From an uncultured Pseudomonadales bacterium (GTDB taxonomy: Bacteria > Pseudomonadota > Gammaproteobacteria > Pseudomonadales > Azotimanducaceae), in the NCBI GenBank assembly GCA_958296295.1, contig OY282460.1:3266291-3330290 (forward strand): 64,000 bases of DNA. Direction: 5' to 3'. The number at the start of each line of letters is the position of its first letter. The first letter of the stretch is position 1. Below, one piece after another: positions 9,455-18,947 of the stretch. The notes under the pieces were generated by a model. The model was not told the origin of the DNA and searched no databases. It saw only the letters and a program-made list of their open reading frames with translations. Position numbers and translations under genes: made by a program.

Positions 9455-10086
9455 ACAGAGACAAACGCGCCGATATTTTCGCCCGCTTGGCCGGCGAGAA
9501 CCCCGAACCGAGGACGGAGCTGGCCTACGGCACGCCGTTCGAGCTGCTCATCGCGGTCATGTTGTCGGCGCAGGCCACGGACGTCAGCGTCAACCGGGCC
9601 ACCGGGCCGTTGTTCGCCGCGGCGGACACGCCACAAGCGATGCTCGCGCTCGGTGCGGACCGCATCAAGGATTTCATCAAGTCCATTGGCCTTTTCAACA
9701 CCAAGGCGGCGAACATCGTGAAGACGTGCCGCACCCTGGTTGACGACCACGGCGGGCATGTGCCACGTAGCCGGGAAGCGCTGCAGGCGTTGCCGGGCGT
9801 CGGCCGCAAGACCGCCAATGTGGTTCTCAACACCGCCTTCGGCGAACCGACGATCGCCGTGGACACGCACATCTTCCGCGTCTGCAACCGCACCAGGATC
9901 GCGCCCGGCAAGACACCCCTGCAGGTGGAGGAGAAACTGCTGCGTTTCGTGCCGGCCGAGTTCAAGCGGGGCGCCCACCATTGGTTGATATTGCACGGGC
10001 GCTACGTCTGCACCGCGAGGCGCCCGCGTTGCGGATCCTGCTCGATAGAAGACCTTTGCGAATACCGGCACAAGGAAGACGGGTGA
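9451..10086 (+). CDS. nth: Endonuclease III (DNA glycosylase/AP lyase)
   Basis: This base-excision repair enzyme removes oxidised pyrimidines. The protein has 211 residues. The helix-hairpin-helix LPGVGRKTANVV carries the catalytic Lys, and the conserved Asp is in AVDTHIFRV. A C-x6-C-x2-C-x5-C cluster near the C-terminus binds [4Fe-4S]. Location directly after rnfE is the classical gammaproteobacterial arrangement. It overlaps rnfE (ATGA) and the next gene (GTGA). Confidence 0.97.
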   Translation: MNRDKRADIFARLAGENPEPRTELAYGTPFELLIAVMLSAQATDVSVNRATGPLFAAADTPQAMLALGADRIKDFIKSIGLFNTKAANIVKTCRTLVDDHGGHVPRSREALQALPGVGRKTANVVLNTAFGEPTIAVDTHIFRVCNRTRIAPGKTPLQVEEKLLRFVPAEFKRGAHHWLILHGRYVCTARRPRCGSCSIEDLCEYRHKEDG

Positions 10087-11519
10087 CCCCCCGGGTCGGG
10101 CCGGGCGCCACGAAAGCCGGTCCGCTTCGCAAGACGGTAGTGATCGCGTGCGTTGTCGTCGCGGCTGCGGTGTGCGGTGTTTGGATCGCCCAAAGCCCCG
10201 AACCCGCGGTGGTCATCGCCAAGCGGCTGGCGGCCGAACGCTGGTACGCGGTGCTCGTTCACGGCACGCCCATAGGCCACTACCGTTCGTGGGGCGCGCG
10301 CACCGCGGGCAGACACTTCGAGTTTCGCACATCCCTGCAATTCCAACTGAGGGACGGCGCGCCAACGCGCATGGAGGACACGCTGGTTTTCGATAGCCGG
10401 CCACCGCATCGGCTCTTGCGGGCCAGCCACACGGCCGCCGGCCCGAACCAGACTTCCCGCTCGGTTCGGATCGAGGATGGCGTGGCGCGCGTGCAAGAGG
10501 GCGAAGCGCACTGGCAGGCCAACACGCCCGCTGAGCTCGCGATGGGCGAATATCTGGCAGTCGAGACTTGGCTGCAAAGCGGTCTGGCCGTCCAAGGTGC
10601 CAAAAGACGGGCTCGCACTTGGAATTTCGACCGCCTGGCGGTGGTTTCCGAGCTTTGGCGTCTGGCGCGCATTGACGATGACGGCGCGGTGATCACGTTG
10701 GCCGCCGACGAGCAAACGCGCATAGAGATGGGCCAGGACCTTGCGCCTCGGCGCTTGCAGCTACAGGGTCTCTTCGTGTTGCAGCGTGTGCCGGGCGAAG
10801 CGGCCGCGCGTTTGTGGGAACGAAGCACGCCGCTCTTCTCCGACGGCGCGGCGGGCGCGCAGGTGAATACGGCCATCGCCAATCCGCGCGCGTTGCGGCG
10901 CCTGGTTCTGGCGGTGGAGGGCCCGATGGACGGCCGGCGCTGGCCGCCGACTTCGGACACCTCCGCCGGTGCCCAGCGGCTGGTTGCAACGGAAGTCGAT
11001 GCCCGCCGTGCCGCCTCCTTCGCGGAGACGCGAAGCGCCATCGCCGCCACCGCGGCTTTTCCCGCCAACGACGAGGGCTTGCGCGCTCTTGCGGCGCAAG
11101 CGGTCGCGGGCGCGCCGGACGCCAACGCCAAAGCCGACGCCCTCGCCCTGTTCGTTTACGGCTTGCTTCGTTACGAAGACGCGGCCGGCCGCAGCGTGTT
11201 CCAAGCGGTGCGCGACCGGCGCGGCGACTGCACCGAGTTCGCCAATCTGTACACCACGCTAGCCCGCGCGGTCGCGTTGCCGGCGCGCACGCGGGTCGGC
11301 CTCGCGTACCGCGCGCCGGGCGCGGAAGGCGGCAACGGCGAGTTCGCTTTGCACGCTTGGAACGAAGTCGCCGTGGACGGCGTGTGGCGCGGCGTGGATC
11401 CCACTTGGGGACAGACGCGCTTGGACGCCACGCACCTGCCACTGCCGGAGGAGGACATCCTGGCCGTGGCGGTGGCGCTCCCGAACCTGGTGTTCCGCGT
11501 TGTGGAGGCGACCTACTGA
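10083..11519 (+). CDS. Transglutaminase-like domain protein, membrane anchored
   Basis: This 478-residue protein has one N-terminal TM helix (about residues 17-37), predicting a periplasmic body. The C-terminal third is a transglutaminase/protease-like core: Cys in RRGDCTEFA, His in ALHAWNEV and Asp in GVDPTWGQT make the triad. The middle is beta-rich and unconserved to my eye. Members of this class are peptidases or amidases in bacterial envelopes; the substrate is unknown. The GTG overlaps the nth stop, so it is co-translated with the rnf/nth operon. Confidence 0.8.
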   Translation: MTPRVGPGATKAGPLRKTVVIACVVVAAAVCGVWIAQSPEPAVVIAKRLAAERWYAVLVHGTPIGHYRSWGARTAGRHFEFRTSLQFQLRDGAPTRMEDTLVFDSRPPHRLLRASHTAAGPNQTSRSVRIEDGVARVQEGEAHWQANTPAELAMGEYLAVETWLQSGLAVQGAKRRARTWNFDRLAVVSELWRLARIDDDGAVITLAADEQTRIEMGQDLAPRRLQLQGLFVLQRVPGEAAARLWERSTPLFSDGAAGAQVNTAIANPRALRRLVLAVEGPMDGRRWPPTSDTSAGAQRLVATEVDARRAASFAETRSAIAATAAFPANDEGLRALAAQAVAGAPDANAKADALALFVYGLLRYEDAAGRSVFQAVRDRRGDCTEFANLYTTLARAVALPARTRVGLAYRAPGAEGGNGEFALHAWNEVAVDGVWRGVDPTWGQTRLDATHLPLPEEDILAVAVALPNLVFRVVEATY

Positions 11520-11674
11520 CAAACGGCCTTCGCCGGCCCGACGCGTCACCGGGCCACGTCCGCCCCGGCGCGGCGGAGTATCATGCGCGTCCCGTTTCGC
11601 CACAAGTTCGCCCGCGGCCACAAGCGTTTTTCCCAAGGCGCGGCCAGGGGACGGTTGCTTGAAGGAGGTCTTTC

Positions 11675-12673
11675 TTGAAAACCCGCGAAGTCGTTTTGGT
11701 TCGTCGTCCCGTTGGCTTGCCGAAGGTGGAGGACTTCGCGTTGCGCGAAGTGGAGCTGCCGGCGCCGAGCGAGGGCGAGGTGCTGGTGGAAAACCTGAGC
11801 CTGTCCGTGGATCCCTACATGCGGGGACGGATGATCGACCGGCGCTCGTACACGTCGCCGTTCCAAGTGGACGAGGCGCTCACCGGTGGCGCCATCGGCC
11901 GCGTCGCGCAGTCCAACCATCCCGATTTCGCGGTAGGCGACCATGTGGAATCCCACCTCGGCTGGCGCGAAGCGTTCGTGTCAGGCGCGCGGGGCTTGCG
12001 CAAACTCGGCGAGCTGCGCGCGCCGCCATCCGCGTATCTGGGCGTTCTCGGCATGCCCGGCAAGACCGCCTACGTTGGCCTGTTGGATGTGGGCGCCCTG
12101 CAAGAAGGCGAGCGCGTGTTTGTTTCCGGGGCCGCCGGGGCGGTGGGCAGCGCGGTGGGTCAGATCGCCAAGATCAAAGGCTGCACCGTCGTCGGCAGCG
12201 CCGGCAGTCCGGCCAAGGTGCGCCACCTGATGGACGATCTGGGCTTCGATCACGCCTTCGACTATCACGAAGGCAACTTGGAAAAGCACATCTTCGCCGG
12301 CAGCCCGCAAGGTGTCGACGTGTACTTCGACAACGTCGGCGGCGATCACCTGCAAGCGGCGCTCAATTGCATGCGCCCGGGCGGGCGCATTGCGCTGTGC
12401 GGCGCCATCTCGCAATACAACGCCACCGCGCCGGTGCCGGGGCCGAGCAATCTCGCCATCGCCATCGGCCTCGGGCTCACCATCAAGGGCTTCATCGTCT
12501 CCAACTTCGGCGAGCGGGAACTGGATTTCGCGCGCGACATGGGCGCTTGGATCGAGAGCGGTCGATTGAAGTACCAAGAAACCGTCGTTGCGGGGCTGGA
12601 CAACATGCCGCAAGCGTTCATCGGCCTTTTCACCGGCGTCAACACCGGCAAGATGGTCGTCGCCTTGTCCTGA
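11675..12673 (+). CDS. NADP-dependent medium-chain oxidoreductase (CurA/PTGR-like)
   Basis: This 332-residue zinc-free MDR enzyme has a Rossmann motif VSGAAGAVGSAVGQIAK near residue 150 and the family-specific NLSLSVDPYMRGRM near the N-terminus. It lacks the zinc-binding Cys set. This group (curcumin/prostaglandin reductase, YncB-like) reduces alpha,beta-unsaturated ketones with NADPH. The TTG start is supported by a strong GGAGG at 11664-11668 with six bases spacing. It is probably a monocistronic cytosolic enzyme, transcribed convergently with the TonB receptor gene. Confidence 0.88.
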   Translation: MKTREVVLVRRPVGLPKVEDFALREVELPAPSEGEVLVENLSLSVDPYMRGRMIDRRSYTSPFQVDEALTGGAIGRVAQSNHPDFAVGDHVESHLGWREAFVSGARGLRKLGELRAPPSAYLGVLGMPGKTAYVGLLDVGALQEGERVFVSGAAGAVGSAVGQIAKIKGCTVVGSAGSPAKVRHLMDDLGFDHAFDYHEGNLEKHIFAGSPQGVDVYFDNVGGDHLQAALNCMRPGGRIALCGAISQYNATAPVPGPSNLAIAIGLGLTIKGFIVSNFGERELDFARDMGAWIESGRLKYQETVVAGLDNMPQAFIGLFTGVNTGKMVVALS

Positions 12674-12758
12674 GAAACGGCCCCGCGCCGGCGGAGCGGG
12701 CGCCACCTCCCCACGGGTGCTGGCGGCAGCCGCCGGGGTGGTGCCCGGACGGGCCGGC

Positions 12759-15539
12759 TCAGCCGTCGCCGAACCGGTACCGCAACCGGAGGCCGCTCAG
12801 CCGCGGGCGCGTGAAGAAGCGCGTGTTGTCGAACTGGGTGATGATCTGCGCCGCCTCGTGAACGTCGCCGGTCAGGTTGCTCACGAACGCCTCCACCCGC
12901 AGCTTGCCGTTGCGGTGGGTGAAGCCGGCGCCGGCGTCCACGGACCAAAACGCTTTCACCTCGTCGTTCAGCCGCAGCCGCGGATTGTTCGGCTGCATGA
13001 AATCCACGCTGTTGAATATCGTGCGGAACTGATCGTCGCGCCAGCCAACCGAAAAGACGTAGTCGAAAGTTCCCCACGGCAGGCCGATGAGTTGCGTAAG
13101 CGACGCGTTGAACTGGAACCGCGGCGTATGCGGCAGGCGACGGTCGGCGATAGGCCGGAAGACCGCTTCGTCGGGCGCCACGTCGGCTTGGAAGCGAAAG
13201 TCCTGTATTGGCAAAGCGTTTTCGATCTTCGCTTCCAGCCACAGCGCCGTCCAATTCAGGTTTATGCCGCGCGGAAATTGCAAGCCGCCATCGAACTGCA
13301 TGCCGTAGAGGTGGGAGTTCGCGGCGTTGTAGCTGAACGAAACGACTAGCGAGCCGCTACCGGTTTCAGAGGGGTCGATCAGCGTCACGCCGCCGATCGT
13401 GAAGTCCAAAGCCTGCTCGACGGAGAGCAATGAAGTGAACACCTGATCGGCGTAGTCGTAGTAGAACCCGGAGGCGTTGAAGCGCGCCGGCAGTTCGCCG
13501 AGCTCGAATTCGCTCTTCCAGCCGAGCTCGTAGTAGACCAAGCGCTCTTCGTCGTAGGTCGGCGCGACCGGCAGGCCCGTCTCGCCGGTGAACGTGTCGT
13601 TGAAGCCGCCGGACTTGTGGCCGGTGGCGATCATGAAGTACAGCAGGTTGTCCGCCAAGGTGTTGCGCTCCACGCGCAAACGCCAATCGAGAAAGTCGTT
13701 GGTCATCTCGCCGAACTGCGGCGTGATGGACGTGTTGGGATTGATGATCTGCACAAAGCTGAAGTAGCCGTCTTCCGGACAGTAGAAATCGTCCAGGTTG
13801 AAGGTGTCTTCGCAAACCACCTTGTCCTCGGGCGCGGCGCCACCGCCATAGGTGCCCTTGGCGAGAATTCTCTCCACCGTGTCGCGGGCGCCGAACTGGG
13901 CGATGCCGTTGAAGTAGAAGGCGAGATACTCGGCATCCGAGACGGTGCCGTCGCCATTCGCGTCCGGCTCGTAGATGGTGCGATCCTGGGCGGCGAACCG
14001 GAAGCCCTCGGTGCCGATCCGCAAACCGCCGCAACAGCTGAAACCGCGACCGCCCAAGGCGAACGCGTAGCGGGCGTTCACACCGACCCGGGACTTCTCC
14101 TCGTCCGTGTAGCGCGCGCCGGCGGTGATTCGCGTCTGGTCGGTCAAGTGGTAGGTGACATCTCCGTATAGGGACGAGGAAGCGCTGTCCGTGTTCGGTT
14201 GATTGAACTCGATGCCTTGGAAGAACAACGTGCGGTCGCCCACGGAACCGAGGAACGTGCTTTGGTCCTCCTTGAACCAGAAGTAGCCTAGCGTCCACGT
14301 CCAATCTTCGGTGTCGCCGAACAGCCGCACCTCGTGAATGTCGGAGACGCTGTCCGTCACGAACCGAAAGCGCGACCAGTTGTCGTAGGTTTCGTCGACG
14401 GGCTGCAACGTGTCAGCCACGCCGGGCCAGTCCGGCGAAAGCGGGGTGACGCCGTCGTAGTCGTAGAGCAGGTCGCGCCGGCTGGCGATGTACTCCAATG
14501 TGCCCCACGCGAAATCGTAGGTGGCCTCCAACTTGACGCCCCAGTGCTCGGTGTCGAGGTCCGGCGCGAAAGCGCGGGCGTAGACGTCGCGCGGGTCGTC
14601 TATCGCGGTTGGCAACACTCCGTTGCCGAGCGGATTCGCGTAGTTCGTGCCGGTGTAGCCGGTGCCGCGCTCACGCACCAGATCGGCCGCGAGCAAGACG
14701 GTCAGCCGATCCGTGGCGTCGAAGAGGAACTGAAAACGGTAGCCGCGGTTGTCCTCTTGTTCCGCGGTGCGCAGATTGGCCGGCCCCACGTCGTTGTAGT
14801 AGGAGTCGTGCGCCAGCGAGTAGACGGCAACGCGCGACGCCGCCCTTTCGCCCATGGGAACGTTGACGATGCCGCGATACACGCGCTGGTTGTAGTCGCC
14901 AAGTTCCACTTCCAAGGCCGCGTCCCAGATGCCGATGCCGGGCCGCCACGGGATGATGTTCACGGAACCCGCCATCGCGTTGCGGCCGCGCAGCGTGCCT
15001 TGCGGCCCCACGTTCACCTCTACCCGGGCGATGTCGAAGAACGCCGAGCCGATGCCGCTCGGCCGCGGCACATAGACGCCGTCCATATGCGGGGCCGCCG
15101 CCGGATCGCCGAGTTCGGTGTTGTTGGAGGAGCCGACGCCGCGGATCCACACTTCGATGTTGCCTTGTTTTTGCCCGATTTCCAAACCCGGCGCGAGTTC
15201 GCTCAAATCGGTGAGGCTTTGCACGCCTTGGATCTTGAGGCTTTCGCCGTCGAAGCTGTACGCGGTGACGCCCAAGTCCTGCAACGCCTGGCCGCGCCGT
15301 TCCACCGTCACGCATTCCGGGGCGCTGCCCGTCTCGGACTCGTGGCGAGGCGTGTACATGTCCCATTGGCCGGCCTTGTCGTCCCAGCGGGCGCACACGG
15401 CGATGACCTCTTCCATGTACTCGTTGTCCGCGACGAACTCCTCGTCCGCGCCTTGTTCCTGAGCCAGCGTTGGAAACGCGACAATTGCGCAGCCAAGCGC
15501 GGCCGCCGCGATCCGCGAGCCGTTGTTTGCCGATTGCAT
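12759..15539 (-). CDS. TonB-dependent receptor
   Basis: This is a 926-residue outer-membrane active transporter. A signal peptide ends near FPTLAQ, followed by a TonB-box-like EEVIAV, a plug with LSELAPGLEI, IRGVGSS and NVGPQGTLRGRNAMAGSVNI, and a long beta-barrel ending in an aromatic-rich strand (LRLRYRFGDG). A roughly 35-residue segment bounded by two Cys splits the usual TonB-box motif. The ATG at 15539 is preferred over an upstream start because GGAGG lies six bases before it and the signal peptide follows. It lies 28 bp downstream of a secreted GH16 glucanase, suggesting uptake of beta-1,3-glucan oligomers. Confidence 0.92.
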   Translation of the reverse strand: MQSANNGSRIAAAALGCAIVAFPTLAQEQGADEEFVADNEYMEEVIAVCARWDDKAGQWDMYTPRHESETGSAPECVTVERRGQALQDLGVTAYSFDGESLKIQGVQSLTDLSELAPGLEIGQKQGNIEVWIRGVGSSNNTELGDPAAAPHMDGVYVPRPSGIGSAFFDIARVEVNVGPQGTLRGRNAMAGSVNIIPWRPGIGIWDAALEVELGDYNQRVYRGIVNVPMGERAASRVAVYSLAHDSYYNDVGPANLRTAEQEDNRGYRFQFLFDATDRLTVLLAADLVRERGTGYTGTNYANPLGNGVLPTAIDDPRDVYARAFAPDLDTEHWGVKLEATYDFAWGTLEYIASRRDLLYDYDGVTPLSPDWPGVADTLQPVDETYDNWSRFRFVTDSVSDIHEVRLFGDTEDWTWTLGYFWFKEDQSTFLGSVGDRTLFFQGIEFNQPNTDSASSSLYGDVTYHLTDQTRITAGARYTDEEKSRVGVNARYAFALGGRGFSCCGGLRIGTEGFRFAAQDRTIYEPDANGDGTVSDAEYLAFYFNGIAQFGARDTVERILAKGTYGGGAAPEDKVVCEDTFNLDDFYCPEDGYFSFVQIINPNTSITPQFGEMTNDFLDWRLRVERNTLADNLLYFMIATGHKSGGFNDTFTGETGLPVAPTYDEERLVYYELGWKSEFELGELPARFNASGFYYDYADQVFTSLLSVEQALDFTIGGVTLIDPSETGSGSLVVSFSYNAANSHLYGMQFDGGLQFPRGINLNWTALWLEAKIENALPIQDFRFQADVAPDEAVFRPIADRRLPHTPRFQFNASLTQLIGLPWGTFDYVFSVGWRDDQFRTIFNSVDFMQPNNPRLRLNDEVKAFWSVDAGAGFTHRNGKLRVEAFVSNLTGDVHEAAQIITQFDNTRFFTRPRLSGLRLRYRFGDG

Positions 15540-15567
15540 GTCAATTCCTCCGTTACCTTGGCCGGCG

Positions 15568-18189
15568 TCAGGGCGCCGCCACAACACGCACGTTGTCGAA
15601 TCGACCCACGGCGCCATCGGCGTTCTGCCAGTCCGGGAAGAACAGCACCAACTTCAGATCGGAAAGATCAAGGCCACCAAAATCCGTCGCCAAGTCGAAA
15701 CTGTAGCTTTGCCAATCCGCGCCCGGTTGCGGATTGCCGGCGTCCGTGATCAACACCTCGACCGCCGTCGCCGCGTTGGAGCTTTCCAGCTTGACGCGCC
15801 ACAAGGAGCCTTCCGGCGGTGCCGAGACCTCCTTGAAATCGAAACGCAACGTGGCGTTGGCAAGCCCCGAGGCGTCGACGCCATCGACGGCTTGGAAACC
15901 GGTCACGGTGCCGCCGGCGCCGAAGCGGATCTCCACGACCTTGCCGTGTTCCTCGTCGTCGTCCACTTCCGCGAACGTGGCCCCGCCGCAGCAGTCCCAC
16001 AAGAACCAGTTCGGGGAAAGGCCGTCCTCGTACAAGACGACGTCTTCGCCCGGCGGCCCGCCATCTTCTTCGCCGCCGTGCCACTGGATGTTGTCGAGTT
16101 GGAAGTTCTGCGCGACGCGCTGACTGGTTGGGAACACGACGATTCCCGTGTTCACGCTGCCAAGGTTCAAGCCCCCACTCAACAGCCGGGAGACCGGAAT
16201 CCGCACCGTTTCCCAAGCACCGTCGCCCACCTTGCCGATGGCCTGATCGCCGCTCGTGCAGGGAAATATGCAGTCGATCTTCATCGTCATGCCGGCGTCG
16301 TTGGCCCCGTAATCGTCCACTTTGATGTCGAAACGCACCTCGCCAGTGGCGTAGTCCGAGAGATCCAAGCCGCCGCTGGCTTGAATGAACCAAACGCCCA
16401 CCGCGTCGCCGCCCGCGAAGGTCACGTCGATTATCTTGCCCCGGGCGGGGTCCGCCGCATCGACGACGTCCCATTGGGACTTGTTGTCCGAATTCGCGTT
16501 GTCCGTGTAGTCGGCCCAGCCGCTGCCGGAATCGGCGCCCCGCATGCCGTTGTCCCACACCGGATCCACCGCATCGACAAACACCGGCTGCGGCGGCAAC
16601 GGCCCAACGCGCGGCGGTTTCGGCGGCTTGATGCCGCAACCGCCATCGGAAGGATGGCCGCAGCGGATCTTCACGTTGTCCACCTGCAGGTGGGCCGCGC
16701 CGGTGGGTTCCAAGACGAACAGGCTCAGCACTTTATCGAGGTCCACCGGCCCGCCGCCGAAATGGCCGGGATTGTGGGCGATGTCGCTGATCTGGACGGT
16801 GACCGTGGTCCACTCGTCTTTCGGCAAATCGGCCACGGCCAGCTCGACAAAGCCCAGATCCGGGAACAGGCTGTCGATTTTCACTTGCAGGCCGCTTTCC
16901 GCGTCCGTCCCTTCGCTGAACACGAACAGATCGAATTGGATCTCGCCGGCGTAGTTGCCGGGGTCCGCGGCGCTGCCCATGCCGAAAAAGCTCTGCCGCG
17001 ACGTGTCCTGGGCGAAAATCGACATATTGCCGCCGCCTGTGGTGGAAATGTCGATGACCATGCCGCGGTCTTCGAGACTCGCTTCGGACAGCGCAAACGC
17101 GCCGTTGTTGTCCCACACGCCGAATGCGAGCGCCAGCGTTTCCTCGACGTTGGGGAAGGCCAACGGGCCAAGCATGTCGCCGTACAGCTGGTATTCGGCG
17201 CGGAAGACATCGCCGGGAAGGAACGGTTCGACGCCCGGATCCACGAGATCCGCGAAGCCCGCGCAATCCACGCCGGCGGTGGGTATGTTGCAGCGGTACA
17301 CGCGCACATAGTCCACGAGCATCTGGCCGGGGAAAGCCGACGGCACGGGCGGGCCCGGCAGGTTGCCGCCAACGGCCAAGTTCAACAACAGGTGAAAAGG
17401 TTGGTCGAACGGCGCGGATGCCGGCCCCGGGGTGTGCGCGTTCGTCTCGGCGTCCCGGTAGTAGGTCCAGTAGGTGGTGTTTCGCGCGGTCTGGAAATGG
17501 GTGCCGTCAACGAACCACCGCACCTCGTCCTCGTCCCATTCCAACGCGTAGGTGTGGAAGCCGTCCGCGGGATCAATCCCCGTGTACCGACTGCTGGAGA
17601 ACTTGTTGAGGGGCCACGCCATCCCGTAGTGGACGGCGCCGAGCGTGAACGGCGCGGGATCGCGGCTGTACACCTCCATGATGTCGATCTCGCCACCAGC
17701 GGCCCATGTGCCGTAAGGCGAATCGGTCGGCAGCATCCAGAACGCCGACCACAGGCCTTGGCCGCCCGGCGGGCGGATCCTCGCCTCCACGCGGCCGTAG
17801 CGCATGTCCATCTTGCCGCTCGTGTTGATCCGCGCGGACGTGTAGTCGTGGCGCCCCACCGTCTCTTGACGAGCGGTGATCACGAGGTTGCCGCCGGAAA
17901 CGGCGATGTTCGCCGCTTGGTAGGTTTGCAGCTCGTTGTTGCCCCAGCCGGGAATGCCCTCGGCGGTGCCGTCGCCGGTCTGGATGTTCCAATTGGCCGT
18001 GTTCAACGCCGAGCCGGAGAACTCGTCCGCCCAAACGAGCTCCCAACCGCGCTCCACAACGGGATTCTGCGGCTCGTTGCCGCCCTGCGCCGCGTCCGTG
18101 TTGCCGCCGCCGCAGCCGGTCAGAAAGGCCGCCGCCGCGCCGAGCGCCAGCGCCGCCATAGTGTTGCGCCAAACCGGCTTCGCGATCAT
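15568..18189 (-). CDS. Lipoprotein GH16 beta-glucanase with C-terminal binding domains
   Basis: This 873-residue surface or periplasmic lipoprotein has a signal peptide with lipobox FLTGC (C26). GH16 spans about residues 48-310 with the catalytic EIDIME motif (E167 nucleophile, D169, E172 acid/base); GH16 enzymes of this type hydrolyse beta-1,3-glucans such as laminarin. Three beta-sandwich-like carbohydrate-binding segments follow (roughly 330-520, 545-700, 715-873), each ending with a VDNVKI/LDNIQW/FDNVRV strand typical of galactose-binding folds. GGGAGAGG precedes the ATG at 18189. Next to the TonB receptor it forms a glucan utilisation pair; substrate is inferred from family. Confidence 0.9.
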   Translation of the reverse strand: MIAKPVWRNTMAALALGAAAAFLTGCGGGNTDAAQGGNEPQNPVVERGWELVWADEFSGSALNTANWNIQTGDGTAEGIPGWGNNELQTYQAANIAVSGGNLVITARQETVGRHDYTSARINTSGKMDMRYGRVEARIRPPGGQGLWSAFWMLPTDSPYGTWAAGGEIDIMEVYSRDPAPFTLGAVHYGMAWPLNKFSSSRYTGIDPADGFHTYALEWDEDEVRWFVDGTHFQTARNTTYWTYYRDAETNAHTPGPASAPFDQPFHLLLNLAVGGNLPGPPVPSAFPGQMLVDYVRVYRCNIPTAGVDCAGFADLVDPGVEPFLPGDVFRAEYQLYGDMLGPLAFPNVEETLALAFGVWDNNGAFALSEASLEDRGMVIDISTTGGGNMSIFAQDTSRQSFFGMGSAADPGNYAGEIQFDLFVFSEGTDAESGLQVKIDSLFPDLGFVELAVADLPKDEWTTVTVQISDIAHNPGHFGGGPVDLDKVLSLFVLEPTGAAHLQVDNVKIRCGHPSDGGCGIKPPKPPRVGPLPPQPVFVDAVDPVWDNGMRGADSGSGWADYTDNANSDNKSQWDVVDAADPARGKIIDVTFAGGDAVGVWFIQASGGLDLSDYATGEVRFDIKVDDYGANDAGMTMKIDCIFPCTSGDQAIGKVGDGAWETVRIPVSRLLSGGLNLGSVNTGIVVFPTSQRVAQNFQLDNIQWHGGEEDGGPPGEDVVLYEDGLSPNWFLWDCCGGATFAEVDDDEEHGKVVEIRFGAGGTVTGFQAVDGVDASGLANATLRFDFKEVSAPPEGSLWRVKLESSNAATAVEVLITDAGNPQPGADWQSYSFDLATDFGGLDLSDLKLVLFFPDWQNADGAVGRFDNVRVVAAP

Positions 18190-18947
18190 CTGCCTCTCCC
18201 CTGCCCGTCGCACACCCTTTCTAGCACCGTTTCGCCAAGCGCGTCAAGTTCGCGTAATCCGCGTCCTGCATGATGGGCGGACGGCGGTTTCATCGTGTTT
18301 GTTCGACAATTGTCACGCTATTTGACAAAGGCTTGTCCGCCAACACCCGCGGTGACCCTCGGCAACGCCGGAGGCCACGATTTGCAATGTAAAGCAGCCC
18401 GGCATGGGCCGAAGCCAAGCATATCCGCGTCAATCCGTCGCCAGTGTGCGAATGACCGCACCGGAACGCGCCGAATGGAGCGCGAGGCCGCTCGCTTGGG
18501 CCTGGGCTTCGACTGGCGCAAGCACCAAGGCCCGCGCATGCCGAAAGCACGGACGGCACGGACAACGGCGTCGCCCTGCGCGCGCCGCGTCACCGCGCCC
18601 TGGATGGCAAGCCGGTGACGTTCGACGCCCGGTTCCGCATCCGTGTCAACGGCCAATTGACAGAGCGGCTGCGGATTGAGAATCGCAGTGGTGGCTTGCC
18701 GGCGTTCCGCAATGCCTTGCGCCTCTTCTGGCGTTGCCGCCGGACAAGCGGGACAGGCCGGCCCCGTTCTTCGTGAACTTGGCGAATCGGCTTCGCGGCT
18801 GGCCGGCTGGCGCGTTGAACGGGTGAACCGTGGCGGATGAGCCGCCGTCACGACATGGAACGAAACCAGCGGGAACGCTAACATCAACCCGTTCACGCGC
18901 CGCGGCGCACGGCGAGCGGCGAAAGACGGCAACAGGGAGCGAGACGG
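18190..18947. other. Long intergenic stretch, no supported gene
   Basis: This 758-bp interval lies between the leftward glucanase and the rightward SDR gene. ORFs exist in several frames but none looks like protein with domain structure. On the + strand a short piece around 18600-18690 reads like genuine protein (VTFDARFRIRVNGQL), suggesting a decayed gene remnant. The segment 18280-18330 is AT-richer and could hold the glucanase promoter. Confidence 0.4.

Noticed and set aside
15523..18273. 916-codon plus-strand ORF opposite the glucanase
   Set aside because: Antisense shadow of the GH16 gene; no domain and no codon structure of its own.
18318..18932. 204-codon minus-strand ORF in the 18.2-18.9 kb gap
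   Set aside because: Low-complexity Arg/Pro/Ser-rich translation with no recognisable fold; not supported as a gene.
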